From Limnoperna fortunei (taxonomy: Eukaryota; Mollusca; Bivalvia; Mytilida; Modiolidae), in NCBI GenBank assembly GCA_944474755.1, contig OX104117.1:68067522-68131521 (forward strand): a stretch of 64,000 nt of DNA, written 5' to 3'. The notes below the pieces were generated by a model. That model saw only the letters and a list, made by a program, of their open reading frames with translations. It made no database searches and was not told the DNA's origin. Position numbers and translations under genes: made by a program. Positions 1-15,200 of the stretch are shown piece after piece. Position 1 is the first letter of the stretch. Each line of letters opens with the position of its first letter.

Positions 1-415
1 ACCTCGTATAGTTTTCAGGTTATATTGTAAATACCAAAAATTTTGTCAAAAATCGTCAATAATAACTCCTACAAGAAGCCAATACACAACTTCACACTAA
101 TATCAACTATTGTAGACCTTAATGTGCTGATCAATTTGAAGTAACGGTTTACCTCTATAGCTATTATAATTTTTTAGATAATGATCAAAAACCTGTGTTG
201 ACCCCCATGTTCTATTTTTAGCAACAGCGGCCATATTTGTCTGTTGATCAACACCCTTGGTACTTGAAACAAGGAACCCTAAGGATGATTGCTGCCAAGT
301 TTGAAAAAAATTAGCCCAGTGGTTTCAGAGAAGAAGATTTTTGAACAAGTTTACGACGGACGACAAGTGATAGCAAAAGCTCACATGGACCTTCGGTCCA
401 GGTGAGCTAAAAATG
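1..415 (+). repeat. Dispersed repeat R2, copy 1, with terminal hairpin
   Basis: This stretch aligns with 6805-7190: GTAGTTTTCA-like start, AAAAATTTGTCAAAAATC, AAATAACTC, GCTATTATAATTTTT, then GTTGACCCC(C)ATGTTCTATTT, GGCCAT, GATCAACA, GGATGATTG and GGTTTCAG in the same order. Copy 1 ends in a stable hairpin at 378-408 (AGCTCAC, TGGACC, loop TTC, GGTCCA, GGTGAGCT). No coding frame is present. The hairpin end suggests a rolling-circle (Helitron/Helentron-like) relic, but that class is inferred. Confidence 0.7.
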
Positions 416-634
416 TCCCACTGAGAAGCTTACTGTACAGGTGAATGGTGTTAATTGGAAAAGGTACACATGCAATTTTGTAATAATTACCATGGGAAAA
501 TGTGTTGTTTGTTTCGGATATGACCTTCCAAGGAATATTTTACCCACATGTTTTAGGATAAGCATTTTCCAAATTGCAGTCGTAGGTTTAGTGGAATATG
601 TCGAAAATAAAATAGCTTAAGATTATTTTCTTTT

Positions 635-1546
635 TATACCCCCGCTCGACAGAGTCGGGGGTATATAGTGGTCCTCATGTCCGTCCGTCCTTCCGTTCGT
701 CCATCCACATTTGGTTTCCGGATGATAATTCAAAAAGTTTACATCCGATTTGAATGAAACTTTGGGATATTGTTATATATCAGGTTGGTAAGAAGCCTAT
801 AGATTTTGCGGGAAATCCGTCAAATTTCAAGTCCACGAAAAACGTTAGGAATTTTAACAAATACTTGGTTTCCGGATGATAATTCAGAAATTTTACATCC
901 GATTTGAATGAAACTTTGGGATATTGTTAAATATCAGGTTGGTAAGAAACCTATCGATTTTGGGGGAAATCCATCAAATTTCAAGGTCGCAGTCCACGAA
1001 AAACATTAGGAATTTTAACAAAAACTTGGTTTCCGGATAATTCAAAAAGTTTACATCAGATTTCAATGAAACTTTGGGATATTGTTATATATCAGGTTGG
1101 TAAGAAGCCTATCGATTTTGGGTGAAATCCGTCAAATTTCAAGGTCGCAGTCCATGAAAAACGTTAGGAATTTTAACACAAACGTTGTTTTCAGACAAAA
1201 ACTCAAAAAGTTTGCATCCGATTTTAATGAAACTTTGGGATTTTGTTATATATCATGTTGGTAAAAAGCCTTTTAATTTGGTGAGAAATCGGTCAAATTT
1301 CAAGGTCGCAGTCCACGAAAAACTTTAGAAATTTTTACACAAAAGTTGTTTCCAGACAATAACTCAAAATTAGTTTGCATCTGATTTGAATGAAACTTTT
1401 GGATATTATTATATATTATGTTGGTAAGAAGCCTATCGCTTTTGGGGGAAATCTGTCAAATTTCAAGGTCACAGTCCACAAAAAACATTAGAAATTTTTA
1501 CAAAAGCGGGGGTATCAGTGATCGCTAGATCAACTTTGTCTAGTTT
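635..1546. mobile_element. Non-autonomous element with five ~160-bp internal tandem repeats
   Basis: The left end carries ATACCCCCGCT followed by a GTCGGGGGTAT hairpin partner (636-664). The right end carries AGCGGGGGTAT (1505-1514), so the ends are inverted. Between them five units begin near 711, 865, 1026, 1185 and 1346, each with TTGGTTTCCGGA-type start, ACATCCGATTTGAATGAAAC, a GGATATTGTTATATATCAGG-like stretch, and TCAAATTTCAAGGTC. Units diverge progressively to the right. The plan (unique ends, ~160-bp tandem core, GC hairpin) is that of the pearl/Helentron elements known in bivalves. No open frame of note. Confidence 0.72.
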
Positions 1547-3035
1547 ATTTTGTTTAAGAAAATTATTGCAACCCAGAAAGGAGCATCGTTTTATTGCAGC
1601 CATGTAAAGATGTATTAACAAGTGATTTCAAGTCTATGAAGGAATGCTCCTCCCATCATTAAGTTTTTCCCGCCACACCTATTGATTGGATTGTAATAGG
1701 TGTGTTGCTTTTGATACACGGGGCCACCCACATGTCAATTAAGTCAATCACATCAGGCATTCAAAGGAATGACAATTGACACTGAATACTCGCATTGTGC
1801 ACGTCCGATTGTTGTTGAATTTCTAGACAATTATATTATCTGTCAAATGAACCAAAACCAAAAATAAAACTGGAACATCACAATAACGAGGTCAAAATAT
1901 GTTGCAAAACATTGCTTTTATGGTTTTTAATGCATTGGAAATGAGTATTTTCTCACTGAAAGTTAGTGGTAAACATATACTGCATGTGTGAGTCATACAT
2001 GTAAATCGTGGTTACCCGCCCCTTTAAAGGAGGTAACACCACTTAATTCGCAATCTGCGAATTTTTCAATATTGTTTATATGAAGTCTGCCATTTTGAAA
2101 CAAATTATCTATCATTTTTACACTGTTTTCAAATATATTTATCATAACAATAATAAACTAATAGATATTTAAGGTAATTGTTAAACATTTTATTCAGTAT
2201 AAAAATTGTGCACATTGTCTGTTTTGTTTGTATGCCCATAAAGTTCATTAATAATTACAAAAAGTGTGTAATCAAAACAAGTGCATGTATTTATTTCTTT
2301 AGGCAATTTACCTATGAGAACATACAAGCTAACTGAAAATGATCGAATTGTTTAATAGTTAGTGTTTCTTTTTTTATGAACACATACAAGAGTAGATTTG
2401 TTGTGTTTGCAAATGTTTTAAACAAACTGATTTCTACTTATAGAAATTTTAAAGATCTATTTAATATACATGTAATAGCAATATTTGTTATTTTTTTCTG
2501 TAAATAAAATGAATAAAATAAAAATAAAATAAAATGTGTGTGAACACTTTAAGCATTAGAAAATCATCTATTTATTGACCTTAATAATTTTGACTGATTC
2601 ATCTTTTACTGTGGAAGTATGTTATTGCTTAATTTTTTTTCTTCCAGGATAACATTAATAAGCAAAAATTTAAAATGGACATGTGAATTTGATATCAGGC
2701 TTCTATGTAAAGCAGAAGCAACAAGAACTTGACAAGTATCCCTTGCTGTCAGAATGATGAGGAAAACAAATTATATTTATTAATTTTCTATTGATTTTTA
2801 AATATTTATTATGCTAGAATGCAGTTAGTGCTTATCCTTTTGAAATCAGAAATAAATGATAGAATCTTATTAACAATTGTTTTACTTTTCAGAAAACTCA
2901 GTGGCACTAGTACCTTGTACAGATTTTACATGCAATCCTCCACTAAAAATGATCTAGCTACGATCATTGATGAGATCAACTATGATTCGCTGGCATAAAA
3001 TCAGACTAAGCAAGAAACAAAACTTTGACATCCCA
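1547..3035. other. Intron stretch, no recognised feature
   Basis: AT-rich DNA within the intron after Rab exon 5. I see simple A/T-rich runs such as the AATAAAAT repeats near 2505-2535, and nothing coding or structured on either strand. Confidence 0.6.
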
Positions 3036-3059
3036 GGAACCAAAATATAGGACCACACT

Positions 3060-3480
3060 GAAAAAAATTCCAAGCTCCTCGGAGAAAAATTCCACCATAA
3101 CTTTCCAAGCTAAATTTCCGACACATGCATGGAAAAAAATTCTGTGGTTGCTTATTTCCAACATAGTGCGGAGTATTCGGAATTTTCCAAGCTAACTTCC
3201 GAGCTATTTTCCGACATAGCATGGAATATTCAGAATTTCCAAGCCAATTTCCGAGCTATTTACCGACATAGCACAGAGTACTCAGAAAATTCTAAGCAAT
3301 TTTCCGACCTAATGAGGAGTATTCAGACAAATTCCAAGCTATTTCCGACTAAGAGCGGAGTATTCGAACTTTTCGGAGCTTAGCTTGGAATTTTGTAACA
3401 AATTCCACGCTGATGTAGGAAAATCTGTCGGAAATGTGTACATTTTCCTACCAAAGTTCCAACATAGCCCGGAAAAGTGT
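3060..3480. repeat. Degenerate tandem repeats with inverted ends
   Basis: The motif TCCGA..TAG..CGGAGTATTC..AATTCCAAGC recurs with GAGTATTC-like anchors near 3171, 3224, 3276, 3317 and 3358, at spacings of about 41-53 bp. The left edge (AAAATTCCAAGCTCCTCGGA, from about 3065) is an imperfect inverted copy of the right edge (TCGGAGCTTAGCTTGGAATT, near 3375). Frames of 73 and 84 codons across it only translate the repeat and are not genes. Confidence 0.68.
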
Positions 3481-3632
3481 GATTTTTGCAGGTTTTTTTT
3501 ACGAAAATATTTTTTTTACACGGAGTCCGAATATCTCAGCGCTTAAATTTTCCATGCTTAAATGTGGAATCTCCAGCTAGGGGTGATTCTACCAAAGGGA
3601 ATCACTGTATAATTTTACATATAAATTAAATT

Positions 3633-5042
3633 TGGTACAAAATTCTCAAAGATCTGTTGGATAACATCTGGGAAACAGAAGAGATACCCAAAGATTGGAG
3701 TTTAGGTTACATCATTAAACTCCCAAAGAAAGGCGATCTAGGCAACTGCCAGAACTGGAGAGGAATTCAGCTGCTCTCTTTACCAAGCAAAGTTTTAGCC
3801 AGAGTGGTCCTAGAACGTATCAAAGAGGCAATAGATAACAACCTCCGTGATGAGCAAGCAGGCTTTCGCTGTGGACGATCATGTACTGACCAAATTGCCA
3901 CACTACGTATCATCATCGAGCAGTCACTAGAATGGCAATCACCCCTATACATCAACTTCGTGGACTTTAAAAAAGCCTTTGACATGGTAGATCGAGACAC
4001 ACTGTGGAAGGTCCTACGTCACTATGGCATACCAGACAAACTGGTTAAGATCATCCAAGGGCTTTACTACAACAACAAATGCCAGGTAATCCATAACTCC
4101 ACACTCTCACCATCATTTAGTGTACACACAGGAGTACGGCAGGGTTGTCTACTATCACCTCTCATCTTCTCAGTTGTCATCGATTGGATTATGAGAACCG
4201 CCATGACACCACCTAGAGGCATCCAATGGTCACTCACGGCCAAGTTAGAAGATCTTGACTTTGCAGATGATGTGAGTCTACTGTCCCACCAATTCCAGCA
4301 GATCCAACTGAAAACAGCAGCTCTGTACAATACAGCAAAATCAACAGGCCTGGAAATCAACACCTCTAAAACAAAGTCATTAAGAATAAACACACAGAAC
4401 ATCTCTGCCATTACACTTGACGGTCAATCCATCGAAGACGTCAAACAGTTTACGTATCTAGGAAGTATTGTCTCAAAGAATGGGGGAGCCGACGAAGACA
4501 TCAAGTCAAGACTGGGTAAAGCCAGACATGCTTTTGTGACCCTCAGACCCATATGGAAGAACAAGAACATCAGCCAAAAGACCAAACTGAGAATCTTTGA
4601 GACCAATGTCAAGTCAGTTCTTCTGTACGGATCAGAAACCTGGAAGCAAACAAAGAAAAATGAACATGACCTACAGGTTTTTATCAACAAATGCCTTCGA
4701 CAGATCCTACAAATCAGATGGCCAGAAAAGATCAGCAATGAAGAACTTTGGGAAAAAACAGGCCAGTCACCCATCACAAACACCATCAAAAAACGTAAAT
4801 GGCATTGGATTGGTCATATATTGAGGCGACCCCAAAGCAACATTACAAGGCAAGCACTGGATTGGAATCCTCAAGGCAAAAGAAGAAGAGGTCGACCAAC
4901 AACCACCTGGCGATGAACCATAGATGCTGAGCTGAAAGCTTGCAACATCACCTGGCCAGAAGCAAAGCGAGCTGCAATGAACCGACCCAGATGGAGAGCT
5001 GTTGTGGATGCCCTTTGCCCCACAAGGGGTCAACAGGATTAG
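3633..5042 (+). pseudogene. 5'-truncated LINE (non-LTR) reverse transcriptase with an in-frame stop
   Basis: One frame reads from about 3633 to a TAG at 5040-5042, interrupted by a TGA at 4914-4916. Counting from 3657, reverse transcriptase motifs are clear: the fingers region NCQNWRGIQLLS, FVDFKKAFD with the first catalytic Asp at about 103, GVRQGCLLSPLIF at about 159-171, and FADD at 202-205. Downstream come YLGSIVSKNGG and the basic GHILRRP...KRRRGRP region. The 41 codons after the TGA still encode the family's usual C-terminus (WPEAKRAAMNRPRWRAVVDALC), so the TGA is a point change, probably from an Arg codon (CGA). The apurinic endonuclease domain that precedes the RT is absent, as in ordinary 5' truncation during target-primed insertion. 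GC and codon use are richer than in the flanks. The clade is uncertain. It lies in an intron, antisense to the Rab gene. Confidence 0.93.
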
Positions 5043-5396
5043 GTGGTGGGTACAAGAAATGTACATGTAACTGAATACACACTTCTTTATTTTAGAAAAT
5101 GCCTCCTAAATGATACTATTTGCATCAATACATCTATATAGCAGCCTTTCCAACAATTTATTTGCCAATCAAATTACTTGAGATAATCTCTGTGCAAGTT
5201 GTATAAAATTGGAGAATTTATTTTTAAAGTTTGTCTACTTTTTCCTATTTAACAACTTTTTTTTTAATTTGGGAGTCTATTTTTCCTTTTTTAATGTGGA
5301 AACATTTATGCCCATCTTGAAATTACACTTAAATGTAAATATAGCTAAGGTGGCTGCAGATTTTGTAATGTTGTTCATGCTGGGAGAGGGCAGGCA

Positions 5397-5550
5397 CAGG
5401 GTGGGTTAAACTTCCAGCTTGCCTATCTTGCTTAGTCCTTAAAGCAGGGTGGGCTTAACTTCCAGCTTGCCTATCCTGCTTAGTCCTTAAAGCAGGGTGG
5501 GCTAAACTTCCAGCTTGCCTATCTTCCTGCCCATGCAGTCCTTAGAGCAG
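5397..5550. repeat. 48-bp minisatellite, about three units
   Basis: Units begin with CAGGGTGGG at 5397, 5445 and 5493 and continue AAACTTCCAGCTTGCCTATC and TAGTCCTTAAAG. The first two are almost identical and the third is longer, with an insertion before its GTCCTTAGAGCAG end. Confidence 0.9.
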
Positions 5551-6804
5551 TTATACTGTTTCTTTTGATTTCTTATAAATTTTAAAAAAAGATCAATAAA
5601 AAAAATTAGATGGGCATTTATGATAAATATTTTTCTTAATTAGGTCAAATTAGAGAGGACATAGATGGCAGCCATGTGTGAATGAGTGAAAAAATCAAAA
5701 GCCACCAGACGTGGAGAGCATGTTTTGTGTTTTGTTTCAATCTGGTCAGTATTTTGATATGAACATTTTCTTACTAGACATTTTCTTTTAATGCTAGACT
5801 ATGCAAACAGAGCTTCAATATGTCTTAAGATCCTTAAAGATCTAATATGAAGGATACACAAATTTAATGAAAACCGTAAAAAGACATCTTGCAATGATGT
5901 CTTAAGCTGAAAAGAAGAAAAGTTAGCTACATAAATTTGCCAGCAGCAGAATGAATAGCAACATTAAATTTTTTTTGGAACTGACAACAATGATTCATTA
6001 ATAAAGAAATCTAGTGGGTTGAGATTCTGACATTTTCAATAAAAACTGCAGAAAATAGCTTGATAGGAATACAATATACCAAAAAGGTTCCTGTTTTCTC
6101 TAACAGAAATTCATTAAATATTGTCATTTTGAACTTTAATTTCCACCATATTTAATCCACACAATGGATTCATATGACAGTTTTCAATTTACGATTCTGA
6201 AGCGCAATCAATTAGTCAAATTAAAACGTGTTGACAACAAGCAACTGGTGTATTAATGCATGTAATCCATTACACTGCAGTTAAATATGCATTTGTCAAG
6301 GTTGTAAATGTCATGTCAAATTTATTTTCCAAACCTGAATTCTTTCAAATGTTATTTCCATGACAACAAATTCTAACAATAATATTCCAACAAGCAATTA
6401 AAGGTTAACATCTCTGCAAATGAGCAGCTGACAAAAGGTCACTCTGTAATAATGTCTGTCCTTCAAATTTTCTTCCTCTAAGTCACATGTTAAACTGTTG
6501 TTTGTCTTTTTTCATATTGCAAAATGGTAGTTTACAATATAGAAATAAATTCTTGTTTACTTTCTCCCAGGAGCCTGTAATCAATCTCCGGGAAAACAAT
6601 TAAATTTGCAATATCTGCTCTTTTTTGCAATTTAGTTTCACATCAGTTGTTATAGCTTTTTCATTACAGAGCAAAAAACTGAAAATCATCGTAAAAAATT
6701 TGTATTTAAGGGAAGTCATTCATATAAGCAGTTGTCAGATGATTTTCAGCCATCCATGTGATTTGTAGGCATTGCCCTGTTGATTATTTCAGAAATGTAC
6801 AATG
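5551..6804. other. Intron stretch, no recognised feature
   Basis: AT-rich sequence between the minisatellite and repeat R2 copy 2. I see no exon with Rab-like coding, no repeat match to other parts of the window, and no RNA gene. Confidence 0.55.
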
Positions 6805-7190
6805 TTAATGTAAGGCTCTTGTAGTTTTCAAATTATATTAGTAAAGAACTGAAAAATTTGTCAAAAATCAAAATCAAAGGGAAATAACTCTTACAGGAAG
6901 TCATTACACAACTCATTACTAATTGGAAATGTATAGAGAATTTTAGGATACAACTTTTTGTGTGTAAGCTATTATAATTTTTAGATATTGACCAAACATT
7001 TTAGTTGACCCCTATGTTCTATTTGTAATAACCTTCTTTCTGGCCATTTTTGTTTATGGATCAACATCCGGATTATATAAATTAAAACCTATATACCCCT
7101 GGGATGATTGTGGTGAAGTTTGAAAACAATTGGCCTCATGGTTTCAGTCAAGATTTTTTTTAAGTTAACATAGAACGGACAGATAGACAG
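6805..7190 (+). repeat. Dispersed repeat R2, copy 2
   Basis: Direct-orientation copy of the sequence at 1-415, diverged by many substitutions and small indels. Shared anchors in order are GTAGTTTTCA, TTTGTCAAAAATC, GGAAATAACTC, GCTATTATAATTTTTAGAT, TTGACCCCTATGTTCTATTT, GGATGATTG and GGTTTCAG. It lacks the terminal hairpin of copy 1 and ends in an ACGGACAGATAGACAG stretch. Confidence 0.75.
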
Positions 7191-7250
7191 ATCTAATATA
7201 ATTATTATTATTTTGCAGTATTTTAATTTGAACTTTATGTGCGGTATTAT

Positions 7251-7490
7251 CCCATCTCACTCTATTAGCATGAGATGGGCCCATCTCACCTCGCTGTCAA
7301 GACATCCTTAAGTAAACACTATAATGTCACAATGTTATGAAACCGGGATAAAAATATTATTTACATTTTATGGCGCTCAATGCATTTTCTCGCCATCTCA
7401 TCTCAGGGCTGTCACCCTTCAATGAGAAATGGACGAGAAAATGCATCTCAATTAAAAAACGTAAATAATCTATAAATATTGTGATCATTA
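7251..7490. mobile_element. Palindromic (foldback) element
   Basis: A small hairpin CCCATCTCA / TGAGATGGG sits at 7251-7279. It is followed by a much larger imperfect palindrome from about 7326 to 7490. Left-arm blocks TTATTTAC, TGCATTTTCTCG and CCATCTCATCTCAGGG are mirrored by right-arm CCTT..TGAGAAATGG, CGAGAAAATGCA and GTAAATAA. The centre is near 7418 (GGGCTGTCACCC). Arms of this length without coding sequence fit a foldback MITE. Target duplications were not identified. Confidence 0.72.
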
Positions 7491-8360
7491 AATAAAAATC
7501 TTTATTTTAAATCAATTCATGTTAGCAGGAACACCAGTCAATATATCTAATCAAATTTAATCTTTTAGTATTTCATATTTCTCAGATGAGTAGGATGTTC
7601 AAACAATTCCTTATCAAACTCCTCTAAATCACAGGATAAGGGACATAAATGTTTCATAAAACTTTCATTAATAATTTAAAAAATAAATGAAAAATCCTGA
7701 AAAATCAATTTTTATTATTCTTGTTATCTTCAATGAGGTCATAAATCTCTAGTGAAATCTGATGTATAATCTGCAGGTTGCAATGTCTTGATTAAACAAG
7801 TAAACCCTTCATAAACACAAAAGCTGAACAATAGTCTTGTCATATCTTTGATTAACCGACAGTGTTCGAAATAACAGTGGTATTAATGAGTTTTCAGTAT
7901 TTGTCTTCAAATTCTCACCTGGTTTTCACCATCTAATTCTTTTGATATATACAATACTGAATGACTAAAGCAAATAAGCCAACCAGGTCTTGTATCCAGT
8001 AATCTGAATATGACTGATCCACAACTAATAATAAATTGAAATATTTCCTTTGAAGTGGTAAGCAGTAGTTTATTAAGTTGGGGGGAGCAGTGGGGCAGGG
8101 GGAATTTGTTACTTCTTAATTTTTACAAGAGAAAAGAACATGAAAACATTCTTCAATACCACACTGCCAATATTAATTGATTTTAATTGATCTGATGTGC
8201 AAATGTATATGTTGGTTGTGATCCAAATGTCTTATCTCATATACATTGGCTTGCAAAGAATGTATATAACAAAACCACGACGAGTAAAAGTAGCCTCTTA
8301 GAATACAATTCTTTTCAAAACACAGGAAATATATCACTAAACAGGTCAAAGTTTACTTAC
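7491..8360. other. Intron stretch before Rab exon 5
   Basis: AT-rich, no repeat or coding match seen. It was checked on the minus strand for the next Rab exon (AWLTEIHEYAQ-like) without success. Confidence 0.55.
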
Positions 8361-8413
8361 TCTAATATTGTCAAAACTGGCTTTGTTAGTGACATCATAC
8401 AACAGAAGTAATG
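8361..8413 (-). CDS. Rab26: Rab26/37 exon 5: beta4 strand and following helix (common)
   Basis: The exon is 53 bp, phase 1 in and phase 0 out, with acceptor TTATTTCAG and donor AGA|GTAAGT. With the G carried over from exon 4 it encodes ALLLLYDVTNKASFDNIR, which includes the RabF5 motif (LLYDVT). The match to Rab26 and Rab37 is nearly complete as I remember them. The next exon should begin with AWL and contain the HEYAQ region, then NKxD (G4). It was not found between here and base 1, so the intron is at least 8.3 kb long and the rest of the gene lies outside the window. Confidence 0.95.
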
Positions 8414-11757
<3,344 letters not shown>

Positions 11758-11929
11758 TCAAGGTCATCAATATATGACAGTTACTATGGAGACAATTGTC
11801 GGCTGTGTTGCAATCTTTTGCTGAATTATCTATATCAAGCTGAAAATACAAATATTTAGATATATGCATCTATTTGGTTATAGTGACAACACATTTTCTA
11901 CTGGACCAAATATATGGTTGCCATGGTTA

Positions 11930-12085
<156 letters not shown>

Positions 12086-12149
12086 CTAGAAATGTTACTG
12101 TTGCCAAACCAGAGCATAGTTTAATCTTAAAAAAAATAAATCTTTGCAA

Positions 12150-12275
12150 CCCATAATATCTTATTAAAAATTCATTATCCTTGAAAGTCTGAATCTTTCC
12201 TGCAGTATCCCAAATCTGCCAGAAAATGTTGCCAAATATATGGTACACAAATGTTGTATACTAAAATCTAATAGA
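12150..12275 (-). pseudogene. Decayed third copy of the switch II exon with its 5' intron flank
   Basis: On the minus strand an acceptor-like ...TTTTCTGGCAG is followed from 12215 by bases encoding IWDTA. A ~5-bp deletion in the GQ region then shifts the frame, after which ERFR-like bases and in-frame stops follow. The ~59 bases upstream of the acceptor (12218-12275) align clearly with the ~59 bases upstream of exon 4B (12004-12060), including the shared stretch CATTTGTGTA, so intron flank and exon were duplicated together with a period of about 214 bp. It resembles 4B more than 4A. It cannot supply a working switch II and lacks a convincing donor, so I call it a relic exon. Confidence 0.82.
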
Positions 12276-15200
12276 TTAGAAGTCTTGGTGAATTTGTCCA
12301 TACAAAAAATTTAAGCACTGTTTAGCCTGAAACAGAAAACATTTTCTTTTCAACTTTTAATTAATTTTAGAATAGTAATAGTAAAAGTGAATCTTCGTTA
12401 CTCATCAAATCACATGACAAAATCATATTCCATAAAAAGTTTCAAGATATTTCGGCTCTTCATTACTGTTTTTATTTGCATCATAATAAATGATACTGCA
12501 GGACTTGAGACGGGAATTTCATATATAATTTACAGTCAATTAGTCACCATGTGTATAAAGCTGTGACAACTATAATTATCTTCTATATACCGTTTGATGT
12601 TTATGGTAAGAGAAATGGATTTAGATGTCCATTTCCTGGTCAGAATTATTATCCCTTTAATGTCTTTTTCCAATTTCTGTCCATTAACCCAACAAATTTT
12701 GTGGTAATATGGTTGATACATATTACAGATTTGTCATATGAAATTACAGACAGATCTTCATAGGAAAAATATTACTGTTCACGAATTAGTTACAAGCACA
12801 GAGCAAACCCTTAAAAATGAATGTTAATACATGTAGCTATCTTCTTTTGATAAAAGACACCTCAGTGTCCTTTCTTTAGTAGAGTACAAGTTTCTATTAT
12901 GAAAGATATATGTCCATTTGTATCTTTAGTTCAAATACAATTATGGCAGAAAAGTCTTATTGCATGTCCTAGAAAAATGAAAAAAAGTCTTGCTTATTAA
13001 ACAATAATGTTTACATGTGAATACTAATTTTCTTTGTTGTTTTCACTTGACCAAAATACAATCATTGGTATCGAATTCAATTTCTTAGCTGTTTTTGTGT
13101 GACTTATACTTTAGTCAGAAGACGAAGCGGTATTGTGGGATCTTTAAACCTCCAGATAACTGAGTCACCTTATGTTCCAATCAAGTGCACCCTTTTTTTG
13201 TAATCATACAAAGTAGTAATTAAATTTACATTTGAGCTGCACAATGTAAACTATACTAGTACTTAATTTATTTGTAATCCCTGTTAAATATAATCATTTA
13301 TATACATGTAAAGCTTAGATGTTTCAGAAAGAAGCATAATTTATATTATCTTATGACATCATCTCTTCTTTAAGCTCAATGTCTAGGATAATATAACTAC
13401 TAATCCAATACTTTTCTGGAGTTTGATTTATTGAAAACATTTTACCTGACTTTCGCTGCAAAATAAAATCTGATATAATTTTTTCACATCAAATTGCACA
13501 GTACCTACAGCAAGTCACATAATGATACAAGTTTGATCTTTCAACAAAGGTATAATTTTGTTTGGCAGTTTTATAAGATAAGAACAATGATAGCCTTATA
13601 TGTCAATACAAGATGTCACATCAGAGAGACTGGTCACATCATATTATACAGATCTCATAAAAAATATATAATTGCATAAGGTTAGGTGGGTTTAAGCTAC
13701 GAGTAATTGCAAAGCTAAGCTATAGTTAAGAGATGTTTTAGTTCCAGATTGGAAGCAAGAAACAATGTTATGATCTTATTACCAGAATCTACATGTGTAT
13801 CCGAATTCTAATGAACTCTAAAAAATTACATCTGCTAGATCATTAGCTAGAGTGACGTACAAGTAGACATGACCAATAGTCTACACTATCTGTTGTTGTG
13901 CCTATACCTTAAAAAACAGTTTGTCCGTCAAACACAGGTACCTGTTAATATATACTGGTCATGGAGTTGTTCTCACTGGCAAGTAATTCTCCCCAATTGA
14001 TATTTTGACAATTTTTGTGAAAAAATCTGCATTTTAAACGTGATAATCATAACTTGGTTTAGATGGAACATAGTGAAATCTATCCAATGAAGCTTTTGGC
14101 ATTGATTGTAATAGTAAAATAAATGCACAATCAGCAGAATGGTGAGAATTACATTTCTCATTTTAATGGCGAGAAGTACTCTCTGACCAGTTTATATGTT
14201 AATTTAATATTGGGATGTATTATCGTTAGAATAATTCTGTATATTTAGCAAACAGGAAATATTTTGAATTTTGCTTTTGTCTTACTAATGATTTTGCACA
14301 TCATGATAATTATATTTACATTACACTTAGACGAATAATCGTACCTTCGATTTTTTTGGCTAATCCTACAAAACTATTATTAGATTATAATGACAGTAAA
14401 ATTCGGCCTAACATTACACTAGAAAAGTACCATGTCTGTCCATATACACTACATTTTAGAAACAATGCCGTTTCCACCTGTCCATGTTGGATGTGGCCAC
14501 ATAGCGGGCAAAACTTGTAGCTAGAATATATCCAGGTACAATTTAGAATGGATGTTGTATTTCTTTTGCTTTACCATAAATAATTGCAATAAAAAGAAGG
14601 CACACAAGTATGTATGTCCTTTGTCTTTTGTCAAAATAAGACATCAAAGGGCACAAACAATAACTCAGCAGAAACAAAGAAAAACAAAACCTAAGCTGAA
14701 GTATGTATGATACTTTAACCTACGTATAAGTTACAAAATAAAGCTCCTTAGTCAAGTTATTGGATTGTTTTCTAATTGACTTGTATGGTATTTTGTACAA
14801 GTGGGGCATTATGTAAATGTTGTACATTGTATCTGGTTCTATAAGGTTTGGTATTTTAATGAATAGATTATGAATCTGCTAAAAATCAATAACATCCAAG
14901 AGAGACTCGATTTTTAATATAATGCTCAATAGAATTTTTCTTCCAAGAATGAATAATACACCACTTAAAAATTTTCATATTTGCGGGAATGCTTATGAAT
15001 AACAGTATCAAATCCATAGGTTTACGTACACATGACGTAGGTCAAATTTTATTGGTTAAAAAAAATTGCTAAGAAATTAATTTCTTGCTTTTTTTTCATT
15101 TTCTTCTGTATGCAGCTGGATAATTGAATCTCCTTGAGAATTATTAAATGCACGGTTTCCAGTCTCCATTCCATGAAAATCACCATGAATAATAATGGAT

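Noticed and set aside
3129..3383. 84-codon frame with repeated SEYSE/FSDLM-like segments.
   Set aside because: It only translates the underlying 41-53-bp tandem repeat.
4067..5066. Minus-strand frames of 99-121 codons within the LINE region.
   Set aside because: Antisense shadows of the reverse transcriptase frame.
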